A stretch of 64,000 nucleotides of DNA from JAVBMV01 sp031552145 (GCA_031552145.1 JAVBMV010000013.1:62001-126000); one strand, 5' to 3'. Shown: positions 52,001-62,200, numbered from the stretch's first letter. A program made the numbers and translations. The notes: generated by a model not told the origin, from the letters alone.

Positions 52001-55000
52001 GCAGGGGCTTTGCCTGCCGGTGATGGGCGAGCCAGCCCAAGGTCACAACCGCTGCACGGGTGAGGAGGGCTGTCAGGGCACTTGCGACGGCCTCGAGCGC
52101 AGGTATTGCGTCTTTCCTGGGGCGAGCACGGGTTGCCAGGAGCCCGTCTGCCTCAAGGATGCCAATGGCAAGAGCGTTGCGCAGGCTGCTGGCACATGCA
52201 ATGGGAGCGGCAGCTGCTCCCCGGGCGCGAAGTCAGCCTGTGATGAAACGCTGGGATGCGATGATGTCGGGGCGGCGTGCCGAAAGGACTGTACCTCGGA
52301 CGAAGAGTGCTTGGGCTATGGGCTCGGGTGTAAGGGAGGCACCTGCGCTTCCAAGAAGCTGCTGCGCGCAGCGTGCGACGACGACGACGAGTGCATCAGC
52401 GGCCACTGTGTCGAGGGCATCTGTTGCGACGGCCCTTGCGAGGGGCAATGCGAGTCGTGCGCCGTCTCGGGGTATGTTGGCGCCTGTCGCGCGGTGAAGG
52501 GCGACCCCGTCGCCGGAAAGAGTGCGTGCAGCGGCGAGGCATCGGGGGTCTGCAAGGGGGAGTGTGACGGCGAGAGGCGCGATGTATGCACCTACCCAAC
52601 GGCGGCCGTGCTCTGCCGCGCCAAGACCTGCGTGGCGAATACAGCCTATTCGCGCGTCACATGTGACGGCGCGGGGAACTGCCCGCAGCCCACGATGCTG
52701 CAATGTGGCGACAATGGCTGCGGATTGGACGAATGCGCGAAGGGTTGCTCTGGTGACGCCGACTGCCCCGCGGCGAAATACTGCGGCGAACAGGGAAGCT
52801 GCGTCGCGAGGACGCCCAATGGGCAGGCTTGTGCCTCTGGTGGTGAATGCGCCAGCGGCTACTGCGTCGATGGCCTCTGCTGCAACAGCTCCTGTCGCGG
52901 GCAATGCGAGGCCTGCGGCGAACTGGGCAACGAGGGGAGCTGCGTCGTCGTCGTGGGCCCCCCTCGCGGCACGCGCGCCGCCTGCGCCGGCGCAGGCACC
53001 GACTGCGCGGGGACCTGTGGAGGGCACTCGGCAACCGAATGCGCCTTCCCGTCGAAGGAGACCTCCTGCGCCCCTGGAAAGTGCGAGGCGGGCAAGGAGC
53101 AGAGCGCGCATTGTGACGCCAGGGGTAGATGCCTGACTCAGAGCAAGGCGTGTGGCGACTATGCCTGCGAGGCGGAGCATTGCCGGACGAATTGCAAGCG
53201 CGACGAGCATTGCGCGGGCGCGCTCGTCTGCGTCGAGGAGCGTTGCGTCCCGCCGAAGCCCGTCGAGCCGACCTGCGGCGTCGACGAGGAGTGTCCGGCT
53301 GGGCAACACTGCGAGGAGGGGAAGTGCGTCGCGGGAGAGCCCGAGCCCAAGCCCGAACCCAAGCCCAAGGGAGACGGTGGTGGCTGTAGCGCAGCGGGTG
53401 GCAACTCACCCATGGGCTGGTCGCTTGCCGGAGCCGCCATTCTCTTCGCGCTCGGGCGCAGGAGGGCGAAAGGGGGCGCGCTGCTCATTGCGCCGCTGGT
53501 GGCGCTGGTGGCGACGGGGTGTGGCGATAAGGAGAGCGGAGCGCAGAATGGCGGCGGGACCGACAGCGCTCTGGTGAGCAGCTGTCGCTATACCTACGAG
53601 TGCGACAAGGGGCAGATATGCAAGGATGGTAGTTGCGTCGATGCTGGCGCGGCAGTGGATGCCGGCCAGACCGATACGGGTGGGCTGGAGGATGTGGGCG
53701 GGCCAGACGCGACAGTGGATGGCGGCGATGTCGGCCCTGGCGACGGGGGCGATGCCGGCTCCGGTGGAGATGGCGGCGTCGGCCCCGACGTTCCTGCGCG
53801 CGTAACCTTTGGCGTTGGCGATTACCGCGTTTGCAGCCGCGACACCGACTGCGACATCGCGGGCGGCAATGGCAACTGCGTCATCACCTTGAAGCTCAAC
53901 AGGCCCGATCCTCGCAAGAATGGAATGAAGGAGGTGACGGTCGCCTCGCTCGACAGGAGCGGCAGGCTCCAGGCAGGCGAGGGTGTCTGCTCCCGTCCTT
54001 GCACCAGCACTCCTTCAATCTGCGAGACGATGAAGGTGATGGGGCCAAACGGCGCCGAGGCATCTTTTTCGTGCCAACTGATCTATGCGGGCGCGAGCCC
54101 CTATCCGATGCCAGCCTTCGCCGGCGCAGCCGACTACAGCCCTTACCCCCCGCGCCTGCTGCAGATGAAGGAACTACTGACCAATGAGCAGGAGCTCGCC
54201 TCGGGTGTGCCCTACGCATCGCTCTGCAGGCCTCCTTTCGAGGTGGCCGAGGGGCGCTCGCCGAAGTTCTGCCAGCCCTGCGCCAAGAGCGACGACTGCG
54301 CACCAGACGACCATTGCTTCATGGAGCGGGCGCATGCCAAACAGCCCTCCGGCGTCTGTGTGGAGCCATGCGGCGAGAATGGCGACTGTCCCTTTGGCTT
54401 CGAGTGCTCGGCGGTTAGGGGAAGCGGCGGAAAGTTTTGCGCGCCGGTGGTGGGTACCTGCGGGCGTTGCCTCGATCGCGATGGCGACAAGCGCGGTCTT
54501 GGCCTCTGCGGCGAGGTGAGCCAGCCGCAGACCGCCACCGATTGCGATGACACTGATGCGCTCACCTATTGGGACGGGAGCGATCCGGAGCATGCCTTCA
54601 ACGCCAAATGCGGGGAAAATGACACCAACTGCAACGGCCTCTGGGATGAGCTAGAGCAGCTGGGCTATCGGTTCCCGAACAACTGCGAGAGGTGCTACGA
54701 CAACTGCGCCAAGCGCGCGCCGCAAGACGCGATCGCCATCTGTGAGTCGCAGGGTGTGGGAAAGGGGTCGCTCTGCAAGGCCAAGTGCAACGAGGGTTTC
54801 GCGGATTGCGATGGCGACATCGAAAATGGATGCGAGACCAAGGTGAGCGCCCAGGCGCTCCTTTACGAGGACTATGACGGCGACGGGCGTGGCGGCAGGA
54901 GCATCTATGACTGCTCGGGAGGCTCGCCTCCCGCGGGTTGGGTCTATGTCGGTGGTGATTTGGATGACCGAGATCCCGCCCGATATGGATCCTGGGGCGA

Positions 55001-57638
55001 GGCAGGTAAGGCCGGCTACCTTCCTCCCGCGCCAGAGTTCTGCGACGGAAAGGACAATGACTTCGACGGGCTCTCGGACAACGCGGGGGAGACGGTCGCG
55101 GAGATCGCGCCTGACACGTTCGTCAAGGAGGGCGATCACTGCAGGACGGGGGCGGTCGGGCTATGTGGAGAGGGACTCTGGCGCTGCGCGAGCGACGCGG
55201 GTGTCAAGACGATGCGCTGCGAAGCGCTCTATGACGCCGCGGTCCAGAGAGACTTGCCTGACCGCTGCGACGGCCTGGACAATGACTGCGATCTGGATGT
55301 GGACGAAAACGCCGACTACAACCTAGAGCATGGGGCCGTGGAGTTGGCGGGAAAACCGGCGCCTTGCGAACTGAGCGCCGCGGATGCTGTTGGGTGCATG
55401 GGGGAGTGCTGCAAGGGCGTATTCGCCTGTACCACCGGTAGATGGACATGTACGCCGAACACCCCGAAGAGTCCCGACCCTCTCGACGGGCCGGGAGGTG
55501 AACTGGACCTCGACTGTGATGGCTTCTCCGGAGAAATACAGAATACGCTTTTTGTCGGCAGCGGGTTTGGTGGAATGTTCCGGGAGAGCGACCTGAATAG
55601 CGGAACGCGAGACAGGCCGCTTGCCACGCTCGAGGGGGCGCTGAAGGTGGTGCAGGAGAGGTTGAAGAACGCGGAAAGCTCTCCAGATATCGCGATGGCG
55701 CGCGGCGAGTATGTGCTCGACAAAGCGCTAAAAATACCCAATGGCTGGACGGGCGGTCTCTACGGAGGTTTCTTCGTCGATTGGCGGCTCGGCAAGGATG
55801 CGCCGTCGGGGATGTCGGAGGATGAATGTAGGGTCAGGGGGGATCGTTGCGAATTGACCTGGACGCGGAGCGGTGTCACGACGCTGCTGCGCAGGGCACA
55901 AGCAGTGGAAGAGAGAGAAATGGCGGCAGTCATCATGGCGGCAGACGAGACCAAGCCTTTGGCCTTGCGAATGAACCATATGGTTCTGCGCGTCGTTCCA
56001 CCCAGTCAAGACAGCATCGCCTTGGGTTCGAGCGCGCCCTCGCACGTGGGCATCGTCTGCCCACTGGCGGGCTGCACCAAGCTCGCCTTCGATAGCGTGA
56101 GCATTCGGCTCGCACAGCCCGCCGCTGGGGGGAAGGGGCGCGATGGAAAGGTGGCGCAGACGAATGCATCGGAGTTCCGAGCCGACACCAACAAAGACGG
56201 AACGGTCTTCAGAAAGAAGGATGGTTTACCCGGACAGTGGAGGGAGAGACTCCCTATATCCAGGGATGATTCGCGCGACCCGAAGTTTCCGGTCAAGGGC
56301 GTGTCGGGCGACGAGACTGGAGGTGACCCGCCCTGGCGCAGCGAAACATGGTCGGCAAGAGAGACGGTGGTTCAAGGAAATGTTGGGGTTAATCATGAAC
56401 AGCGCTGGACCGTGGATTGGGTAGATACGTGGTATTCGTGCTTTGGGTATGTGTACAGCGGCAACGACGACACCTCGGACAAATCCGAGAAGTGTTTTGC
56501 GAACTCTGCCGGAGCGCGTTCTTCTGCGGTGGCAGGGAGCGGCGGAGACGGGGGAGGTGCCGGTGGGCGCTACTATTATGTAAAGACCTGGGACTGTATC
56601 TGGAAGGACAACTGGCGCTGTAACGCCGGGTATATCGCTAACGAGGGCGGGGGCGGTGATAACGGAGCCGGTAGCGCAGGGGTGTATGGAGGCGCTGGCG
56701 GGACAGCGGGATTTTGGTACAACTCTGCTTCGAGTGTGCGCATTGCTGGAGCCGGTGTCGACGGACGCGGCGGAGTAGGTGCCGCCTACTTGGCTCGCAA
56801 CTTCGGATACGACAAGGCGGCGCTCGTCGGCCAAACTATCCAAAATGGTGTGTTTCGTATTCAGACTCAGGGCGATGCTGTTGCCAGCTATGGCGGGGGC
56901 GGAGGCGGCGGGGGCGGGGGCGGAGGCTGTGCCCCTCGCTTGTATTCCTTTGATTACCTTTGGGATGAGCCATGGGTCAGATTGTGGATCTTTGCCGAAG
57001 GGAGTGTCGCGGATGATAAGGTCACCGACCTGAAGAATTGCGGGGTCGAAGGCAAGGTAAATATGAGGATGGTGGGGGCTGGCGGTGGCGCGGGCGGCGG
57101 CGGCGGTGGCGGCGGCGGGAATGGTGGACACGGCGGTCACGCAGTAGGCATCATTCTCGACCAGTCCGCGGGCGGCATCGATTTCTCCGCAAATGCCTTC
57201 TCTATCGAGATCGAAGGCGGCGGCCAAGGCGGGGAGGGTGGAAAGGGCGGTCCTGGAGATGAGGGAGGGAAGGGGGGGGCCATGCCCACCGATGCCCCTG
57301 CCTACCAGTCACAATTCATGAAGGGCGGCGACGGCGGCGCGGGTGGCGGCGGTGGCGGCGGCGCCGGAGGGAGGGGGGGTAATGCCCACTGCATCCTTTC
57401 GGCCGACGGAGAGATTGTCCCGCTCAAGTTGTCGTTTCCGCACCCCTCGCAGAATGGCGAATCCTATTGCTCTCTTGGCAAGGGTGGAGAGGGTGGCAAG
57501 GGCGGAGATGGAGGCGATCCGGGAAGCGCGACGGCTGTCGACGCCGCGAGGGGCGAGCCGGGCAAAGAAGGTGGTGCGGGCGAGGCCTCGTTGGTCTTTG
57601 GAGAAGAGCCATCCAAGCTCGATGCGCCGAAGCCCTAG
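49032..57638 (+). CDS. Giant Kelch/Cys-rich/MopE/beta-helix/Gly-rich exoprotein with internal sorting tail and lipobox
   Basis: A 2868-residue lipoprotein (LLLGLASAC lipobox, Cys19). Kelch-type repeats occupy about 45-650 (TGHxMAxLGGGKVLLFGG and LGDTWxWDG recur). Cys-rich modules follow at about 660-1430 (GHCIDGRCCDSLC-like cores). Cys1452 begins a MYXO-CTERM-like tail, and an internal lipobox follows at Cys1497. The second part has an Asp/Gly linker, a Cys-rich domain, MopE-type putative metal-binding motifs (CDDTDALTYWDG, CDGKDNDFDGLSDN, CDGLDNDCDLDVDE), a beta-helix region (about 2175-2330) and a Gly-rich end (about 2535-2850). I start at ATG 49032, ten bases from AAGGAG, because the alternative ATG 49023 abuts it. 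It looks like two surface proteins in one frame; an attachment role is inference. Confidence 0.83.
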   Translation: MRALGTFSVVLLLGLASACEEQGGLAGPGARPTVPELKSVAQGVTTEVIASVGWEKLSIDMPPARTGHLVVGLGGGKVLLFGGVASDGTTLLGDTWLWDGATWKQDQRSAHPTARKKSAMVFCGGSVLLMGGEGVGTGNAFLSDTWRWTESAGWTDVTPAAAQNLGSRRGHSMSCRLSPSSVLLYGGEKPAGIEKSFYTWAGSAWVAVSLVDGVERTGHMMARVGSTVLVAGGSDSDGSLRSAQRLDLTNSKWLDVEDLPSECVDCAMVGDSSSIYLLGTNPAGTQKVPLAWKYASDTWTSVTLSDGRLPHLSLESTAIAGGDSELILIGGKSRLDSAAAMEMWRIAPSDGADMRWRAKFPPARTGHAMAGLGGGKVLLFGGDARRNVTDAPQYLSDTWVWSSSEGWKEKESAYTPTARANHAMSWSGSSGNAYLYGGRGSSGLLSDTWTWTDNNVWEKNSDVTPGTRAHHAMAFAGNSKGALMLGGIIDAAGERSLQCRFLDRTWKQDNENLSVTISGHALASIEDSVGLGILQFGGISGDGSGSLATPRLWRSNSGWSPAPGTAPISRTGHAMATLSRSALLFGGIENATIVVGLQLFNGAGWSAPEVTSPTAPSARHAHALATAGNGVLLFGGFDTSGKLLGETWILQPRMPNGNSCSKNGECGSGHCIDGRCCDSLCDTECLACDVSGKEGTCSRVEGSPHGGRSCAGADSECAGTCNGASDECAWPSKICGAAATCDSGQLMARRCDEGTCGAQAVRSSCAPYTCPEGETACAERCDDSGECDTDADCIEARCRSRGTPGSYCLATTDCSEGLVCIASLNICCDKACSGDCESCAAPGKEGTCTLVTGNPWDKGKSCAGEGVEECKGSCDGTSAQCSWPSVVCGKASCSGDSFRAAPHCSQGKCEEVAAVDCGGLFSCADSEACNTACASDAECAAGAWCSGSACVEDFLKGERCTRDAQCPGNFCRDGFCCESSCSGTCEACNAQGLCLPVMGEPAQGHNRCTGEEGCQGTCDGLERRYCVFPGASTGCQEPVCLKDANGKSVAQAAGTCNGSGSCSPGAKSACDETLGCDDVGAACRKDCTSDEECLGYGLGCKGGTCASKKLLRAACDDDDECISGHCVEGICCDGPCEGQCESCAVSGYVGACRAVKGDPVAGKSACSGEASGVCKGECDGERRDVCTYPTAAVLCRAKTCVANTAYSRVTCDGAGNCPQPTMLQCGDNGCGLDECAKGCSGDADCPAAKYCGEQGSCVARTPNGQACASGGECASGYCVDGLCCNSSCRGQCEACGELGNEGSCVVVVGPPRGTRAACAGAGTDCAGTCGGHSATECAFPSKETSCAPGKCEAGKEQSAHCDARGRCLTQSKACGDYACEAEHCRTNCKRDEHCAGALVCVEERCVPPKPVEPTCGVDEECPAGQHCEEGKCVAGEPEPKPEPKPKGDGGGCSAAGGNSPMGWSLAGAAILFALGRRRAKGGALLIAPLVALVATGCGDKESGAQNGGGTDSALVSSCRYTYECDKGQICKDGSCVDAGAAVDAGQTDTGGLEDVGGPDATVDGGDVGPGDGGDAGSGGDGGVGPDVPARVTFGVGDYRVCSRDTDCDIAGGNGNCVITLKLNRPDPRKNGMKEVTVASLDRSGRLQAGEGVCSRPCTSTPSICETMKVMGPNGAEASFSCQLIYAGASPYPMPAFAGAADYSPYPPRLLQMKELLTNEQELASGVPYASLCRPPFEVAEGRSPKFCQPCAKSDDCAPDDHCFMERAHAKQPSGVCVEPCGENGDCPFGFECSAVRGSGGKFCAPVVGTCGRCLDRDGDKRGLGLCGEVSQPQTATDCDDTDALTYWDGSDPEHAFNAKCGENDTNCNGLWDELEQLGYRFPNNCERCYDNCAKRAPQDAIAICESQGVGKGSLCKAKCNEGFADCDGDIENGCETKVSAQALLYEDYDGDGRGGRSIYDCSGGSPPAGWVYVGGDLDDRDPARYGSWGEAGKAGYLPPAPEFCDGKDNDFDGLSDNAGETVAEIAPDTFVKEGDHCRTGAVGLCGEGLWRCASDAGVKTMRCEALYDAAVQRDLPDRCDGLDNDCDLDVDENADYNLEHGAVELAGKPAPCELSAADAVGCMGECCKGVFACTTGRWTCTPNTPKSPDPLDGPGGELDLDCDGFSGEIQNTLFVGSGFGGMFRESDLNSGTRDRPLATLEGALKVVQERLKNAESSPDIAMARGEYVLDKALKIPNGWTGGLYGGFFVDWRLGKDAPSGMSEDECRVRGDRCELTWTRSGVTTLLRRAQAVEEREMAAVIMAADETKPLALRMNHMVLRVVPPSQDSIALGSSAPSHVGIVCPLAGCTKLAFDSVSIRLAQPAAGGKGRDGKVAQTNASEFRADTNKDGTVFRKKDGLPGQWRERLPISRDDSRDPKFPVKGVSGDETGGDPPWRSETWSARETVVQGNVGVNHEQRWTVDWVDTWYSCFGYVYSGNDDTSDKSEKCFANSAGARSSAVAGSGGDGGGAGGRYYYVKTWDCIWKDNWRCNAGYIANEGGGGDNGAGSAGVYGGAGGTAGFWYNSASSVRIAGAGVDGRGGVGAAYLARNFGYDKAALVGQTIQNGVFRIQTQGDAVASYGGGGGGGGGGGGCAPRLYSFDYLWDEPWVRLWIFAEGSVADDKVTDLKNCGVEGKVNMRMVGAGGGAGGGGGGGGGNGGHGGHAVGIILDQSAGGIDFSANAFSIEIEGGGQGGEGGKGGPGDEGGKGGAMPTDAPAYQSQFMKGGDGGAGGGGGGGAGGRGGNAHCILSADGEIVPLKLSFPHPSQNGESYCSLGKGGEGGKGGDGGDPGSATAVDAARGEPGKEGGAGEASLVFGEEPSKLDAPKP
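53385..53525 (+). other. Internal MYXO-CTERM-like tail followed by a lipobox signal
   Basis: Inside the 2868-residue ORF, Gly-Cys (Cys1452) is followed by a Gly/Ser linker, a hydrophobic helix (WSLAGAAILFALG) and RRRAKGG, a complete MYXO-CTERM-like tail. The frame runs on into a second hydrophobic stretch (ALLIAPLVALVATGC) whose last five residues form a lipobox with Cys1497. An AGGAGG at 53460-53465 precedes it, but no ATG, GTG or TTG start follows at a suitable place; a CTG at 53481 is the nearest candidate. Confidence 0.75.
56640..57590 (+). repeat. Gly-rich low-complexity coding tract
   Basis: The final ~310 codons of the Kelch giant are dominated by GGC/GGG/GGA glycine codons, in blocks such as GGAGGGGGGGGAGG, GEGGKGGDGG and GPGDEGGKGG, separated by short hydrophobic strands. 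The pattern is like PE_PGRS or glycine-rich beta-roll proteins but lacks the Asp spacing of RTX nonapeptides. Long G runs make it prone to replication slippage. Confidence 0.85.
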
Positions 57639-57668
57639 GCGTCGGGTCTACATCGAACAGGAGAGAAG

Positions 57669-59192
57669 ATGTTCATGCGCAGATACAACAAGAGTGGATT
57701 CGTAGGGGCAGTGGTCTTCGTCGGAACGCTGCTCGCCGGCTCGAGCGCCTTTGCTCAGGAGCTCGATCTCAACGGCCTCACTTTGCAGGGCGCTCGGTCG
57801 CGCGGCACCACCATCCTCCCCTCGGCCCGGCTGCTGGAGCCGGGCGAGATGGAGCTCTCGCTCACCTATGGCCATGACGACAGCCTGGTGACGACGCGCG
57901 TCGAGACGGGCGCCATCCGCGGCGAGACGTGGCGCGACGAGACTTGGCTCTCTTCGCGCGATGCCTTGGTGCTCCAACTCGCGGTGAGTCCCGTCTCGCG
58001 GCTCGAGCTGCTCGCCGCGCTCCCTATTCTGGCTTCACAGAGCGCCATCGACATTGGCGGCTTTGCCCCCGCCGATGGCGGCTCGATTGGTGACCTCTCG
58101 CTCTCGGCCCGCTATGCGTTGCTCCAGCCCGCCTACAGAGCCGGCGGAGTTCTCGCGGCCATTCAGATGGGCTTCGCGCTGCCAACCGGCGCGGGAGAGC
58201 AGGCCTTCGGCGAGGAGAGTGCGCGCTTCGGGGCCTCGGCCACGGCGGGCTACGAGGGAGGGGCTCTTCCCTGGGCCGCCATGGCGCATATCGGCTATCA
58301 GATGGGTGAGAAGGTGCTCGTGGGCGACACGCTCTTCGGCAACCACCTGGTCGCCGGCCTCGGCGCATCGTGGCGGTTTGATTGGCTGCAGCTGCACGCC
58401 GATGCCCTGGGGCGCCGAGTGCTCGAGGGTGCCGACGGAGCAGAGGTAGACCGCGACTCGCTGGAACTCCTGGGCGGCGCGCGGCTCTTTGGCGACGGAC
58501 TCTTCGTCGACCTAGGCGCGGGTTACGGCGTCATCGAGAATGGGCTGACGCCCCAATGGCGAGTACTCGCCTCCGTTGGCGCCACCGACCTACTGGGCCT
58601 CCTGCGCGAGCGCAAGGCGCGCGAAGAGCGCGCGCTGGTGGAGCCGCCCAAGGAAGAGGACCGGCCTGCCGAAGGAGGGCGCGGCTACGATCAGGGAATC
58701 ATCGATGGTTATCGCATGGCCATGCTCGATGGCGCGGGAAAACGCACTGAGGAGGTCGACCCCGCGGTCGCGGCCGCGGCGCGGCGTGACGAAGAGCAGC
58801 GCGCGCGGGCGCGCATTCTCTCGAGCTTGGCCGTCTATTTCGAGACGGGTCGCCACGACCTCGATCAGGTGGCGCTCAACACCCTGCGTCTCGTAGCCCG
58901 GATGGTCGCTGGAACTAATGAGAAGATCGCGCTTGTGGGACACGCGGATGAGCGCGGCTCCGAAGAGGCGAACGACGCCTTGAGCGAGAAGCGCGCCGAG
59001 GCCGTCAAGAGCGCGTTGGTCGATGCGGGTATCTCGGCGGAGCGCCTCTCGGCGCGCGGCGCTGGCAAGCGCGAGCCCTTTGTCCAAGGTAAGCCCAAGG
59101 CGATGGGGATGTCGCTCAACAGGGCGGTCGCTTTCGAGATAGAAGAGAGCCCGAGGGAGTCAAACGGGCCCGAAGTCGAAGCTGCCCAGTAG
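57669..59192 (+). CDS. OmpA-family outer-membrane protein
   Basis: A 507-residue protein. A signal peptide ending SSAFA is followed by a domain of about 300 residues with beta-barrel character (GEMELSLTYGHDDS, GDLSLSARYALLQ, GAGYGVIENGLTP). A charged helical linker comes next, then a C-terminal OmpA peptidoglycan-binding domain (VYFETGRHDLDQVALNTL, VGHADERGSEEANDALSEKRA, GAGKREP). It would tie the outer membrane to peptidoglycan. It lies 30 bp after the Kelch giant and 55 bp before the second Kelch lipoprotein, so the three are likely one transcript, and it may help display or anchor them. AGGAGAG precedes ATG 57669 by four to five bases. Confidence 0.88.
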   Translation: MFMRRYNKSGFVGAVVFVGTLLAGSSAFAQELDLNGLTLQGARSRGTTILPSARLLEPGEMELSLTYGHDDSLVTTRVETGAIRGETWRDETWLSSRDALVLQLAVSPVSRLELLAALPILASQSAIDIGGFAPADGGSIGDLSLSARYALLQPAYRAGGVLAAIQMGFALPTGAGEQAFGEESARFGASATAGYEGGALPWAAMAHIGYQMGEKVLVGDTLFGNHLVAGLGASWRFDWLQLHADALGRRVLEGADGAEVDRDSLELLGGARLFGDGLFVDLGAGYGVIENGLTPQWRVLASVGATDLLGLLRERKAREERALVEPPKEEDRPAEGGRGYDQGIIDGYRMAMLDGAGKRTEEVDPAVAAAARRDEEQRARARILSSLAVYFETGRHDLDQVALNTLRLVARMVAGTNEKIALVGHADERGSEEANDALSEKRAEAVKSALVDAGISAERLSARGAGKREPFVQGKPKAMGMSLNRAVAFEIEESPRESNGPEVEAAQ

Positions 59193-59247
59193 AAGTGCTG
59201 ACGAAGTATATTGCGTTGCGGATGTGTCACGTATTTGAGGTGCGAAT

Positions 59248-62200
59248 ATGAAGCGATTGAATAGGTGCCCGTGGGTCGGTATTGCCCTGCTGCTTTTGGT
59301 TGGGTGTCATCAGAAGGGTAGGGATACAGGAGACATGGCCATCGGCGAGGCGAGCGCGCAGGTCCGGCAACTCGCCAGCACCGATCCGCGCCTCTCCGAG
59401 CGCCTCTCGATACGCGCATTGCCCTGGCGCGGCGCTGGACCCGCGGCCACGACCGCGCCCATTGGTCCCGGCGGTGAGGGGCTCTCTTCGTCGATTCCGG
59501 CAAGTGGGAGCGGAGCGTGGGAGGTAAACCTTGCCGGAACAGAGCTCACGGTGCGCCTGAGCGCGCTGGAGGCGAACCGGAGCGCGCTCGAGATTGAGGG
59601 AGCCATCGCGCGCCACGCCGAGGCGTTCGAGGCGACCGATGCGGTCTATGTCGCGGGCCCTGGCTACGCCGAGCTGCTCTACCTGATGAAGGATGAGCGC
59701 GCTCCCAGCGAATATCACTGGAGCACAGAGGGTTCGGCGGGGCTGGCGAGAGTGAGCGCGGCGCCCGATGGCGCGCTCTCGTTCGAGGGGCGCGCCGGAG
59801 CCGCGTTGAGGATGGAGCCCCCCTTCGCGCTCGATTCGGCAGGTATCAGGCGCACGGCCACTCTCCGCGAAGAGGGCGGGGTGGTGACCCTGGCGCTCGA
59901 CACCAGTGGGCTTACCTTCCCCGTCCTGCTCGATCCCGCCTTCAGCGCGGTCCTTTGGAGTGATGTCACTCCCAAGGGGCCCCCGAGGCGAACGGGCCAC
60001 GCCATGGTCTCGCTCGCGAATGACCAGGTGCTGCTCTTTGGAGGCAAGGATGCGAGTGGAACTCTCTTGAACGACACATGGATATGGGAACCGGTGACCC
60101 GTACGTGGAGTGAAAGGACCGGTACGAGACCGTCAGCCCGTTATGACCACGCGATGGTCTCGTGCGGCAATGGGAGCTTGGTGCTCATGTCGGGCGGCCG
60201 AACCGGCCCGACGGATAATGCGCTATCGAACGAGACCTGGTCTTGGACGTCCGCCGCCGGCTGGGTCAGGGCCGATTCGAGCGGTGCGCTCGTGGGCGCG
60301 CGCAGTCTTCACGCGATGGCCTGTGCTTCCGATATAGACGTGCTGCTCTTCGGCGGCATGGGCATCACAGCCGGAGACCTTGAGCCACGCAGTGACACCC
60401 ACAGGTGGTCTGAAAACAAGTGGAGCGCGGTGACTGTCAACGCCCCGCCTTCGCCACGTGGCGGCCATCTCATGGCTTCCAGAAGTAATGTTCCCTACCT
60501 CATGGGGGGAGTCAATGCGGCGAACGCCACGCTTCGCGACGCTTATTACTGGGAGAATGCTCTCTCAAAATGGACGAGCCTGTCCCCGCTCACCGCAGAT
60601 ACGAGCTGTAGCTTCTCTGCGTTACTTTCTTACGGCACCGAGCTGAAGCTCTTCGGGGCGTGCGGAGCCGCGGGTACGCGTGCCGACAAGCTTTGGACGT
60701 TCAATGGCACGGCCTGGACAGAGTCCGCCATGTCGCTTCCGGTAACCCTGGAACGCTATTCGGTGGCAAAGACGGGTGCGTCTCTGTTGCATTTCGGCGG
60801 CGCCATTCGCGGCGGCACGGCGCTGACGGCGGAATCGTGGCTGTGGGGCGCGAATGGGTGGGCCCCGCTCGCGCCTCGGGCCCGCAGAGGGCATGCCTTG
60901 GCTAGATTGCCGGGCGGGAAGGCGCTGCTCTTTGGAGGCGACTGGTCGTTCGACGAGACTGCATTCGCCACGAAGGATAACCTCTTGGGAGACACCTGGC
61001 TCTGGGATGGCCAACGGTGGGAATTCGAGACCGTAGCTACCTCGCCCTCCGCGAGACGCGGTCATGCCATGGCGTGGAATGGAACGGGCGTTGTGCTCTT
61101 CGGCGGAGTGGCATCGGATGGTGGTAATGTGCCCGCTTCGGATACATGGCTCTGGAAAGATGGGACGTGGAGCAAACTGAGCCCGACCCAACGGCCCACG
61201 GCGCGCACAGGGCATGTGATGGCCGCGGGAGTGAATGAAGTGCTTCTCCTGGGCGGCGCCAACCAGAGTGGTGTCGCGTTGAATGATACCTACAAATTTT
61301 CGAATGGCTCTTGGGTGAACATGAGCGCGTCGCTCGGCTCGCTGAGCGAGTTTAACTTTGCGGCGGCCTCCGACGGCGCCAACGCCGCATCGCCCGTGCT
61401 CTTTGGTGGAGCCGCCGGCTCGACCTATCAGTGGGCGACGAATAGTTGGCAGGCAGTGACGACGACCCAAGCCCCCAGCGCCCGAGCTGGCCACGCCATG
61501 GCGAGTTTGGGCGACTCTTTTGTGCTCTTCGGTGGCAAGAGTGGCTCGACCTTCGATGGCAGCATTCACTTCTTTGTACCTGCCTTCGAGGGAGCCACTG
61601 CCAAGTGGAGTGCCCTGGCGCCGAACCCTTCTCCATCGGGTCGCGTGGGCCACGCGATGGCGGAGTTGGGTGTAGCGGCGCTGCTCTTCGGCGGTGTCGA
61701 TTCGAGTGGAGTACCGCTTGCCGACACTTGGGTCCTCCATCCCCGCATGAAGCAAGGAAGCCCGTGCTCCCATTCGCTCGACTGTGCTTCGGGGCAGTGT
61801 GTCGATGGCTATTGCTGCAACAGCGCCTGCGCAAATCAGTGCGCCGCATGCAATGTTGAGACATTGGAGGGAACCTGTAGCCCGACGCCGGCGGGCGAAG
61901 CGCCCAAGGGAGACCGCGCCGCGTGTAATGGGGTGGGGGCTTGCGCGGGTACATGCGATGGCATCGTTACGAGCAAGTGTGCCTATCCGGGCTCGCTCAT
62001 CGAGTGTGATGCCCCCGCCGCGAGGAGCTGTGACGCTGCTGGCGATCCCAAGAGAGTGCTCATTACATATTGTAATGGCGCCGGCGTCTGCGGTCCAAGC
62101 CCTGTTAGTACCTCCTGTGCGCCGGGTGCATGTAAGGGTGGGGCATGTAACGACGCGTGTACAGAAGAGACGATTGCTCTAGATTGTAGTTCCGAGACCT

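Noticed and set aside
53385..53525. The idea that the Kelch/MopE junction is just a missed stop from a sequencing error
   Set aside because: A second ORF in the window has the same arrangement, and no single-base indel near the junction restores both a tail-ending stop and a good start. It remains listed as a way to refute the finding.
56640..57590. Possible RTX calcium-binding repeats
   Set aside because: The glycine blocks lack the GGxGxDxUx spacing of RTX nonapeptides; a PGRS-like tract fits better.
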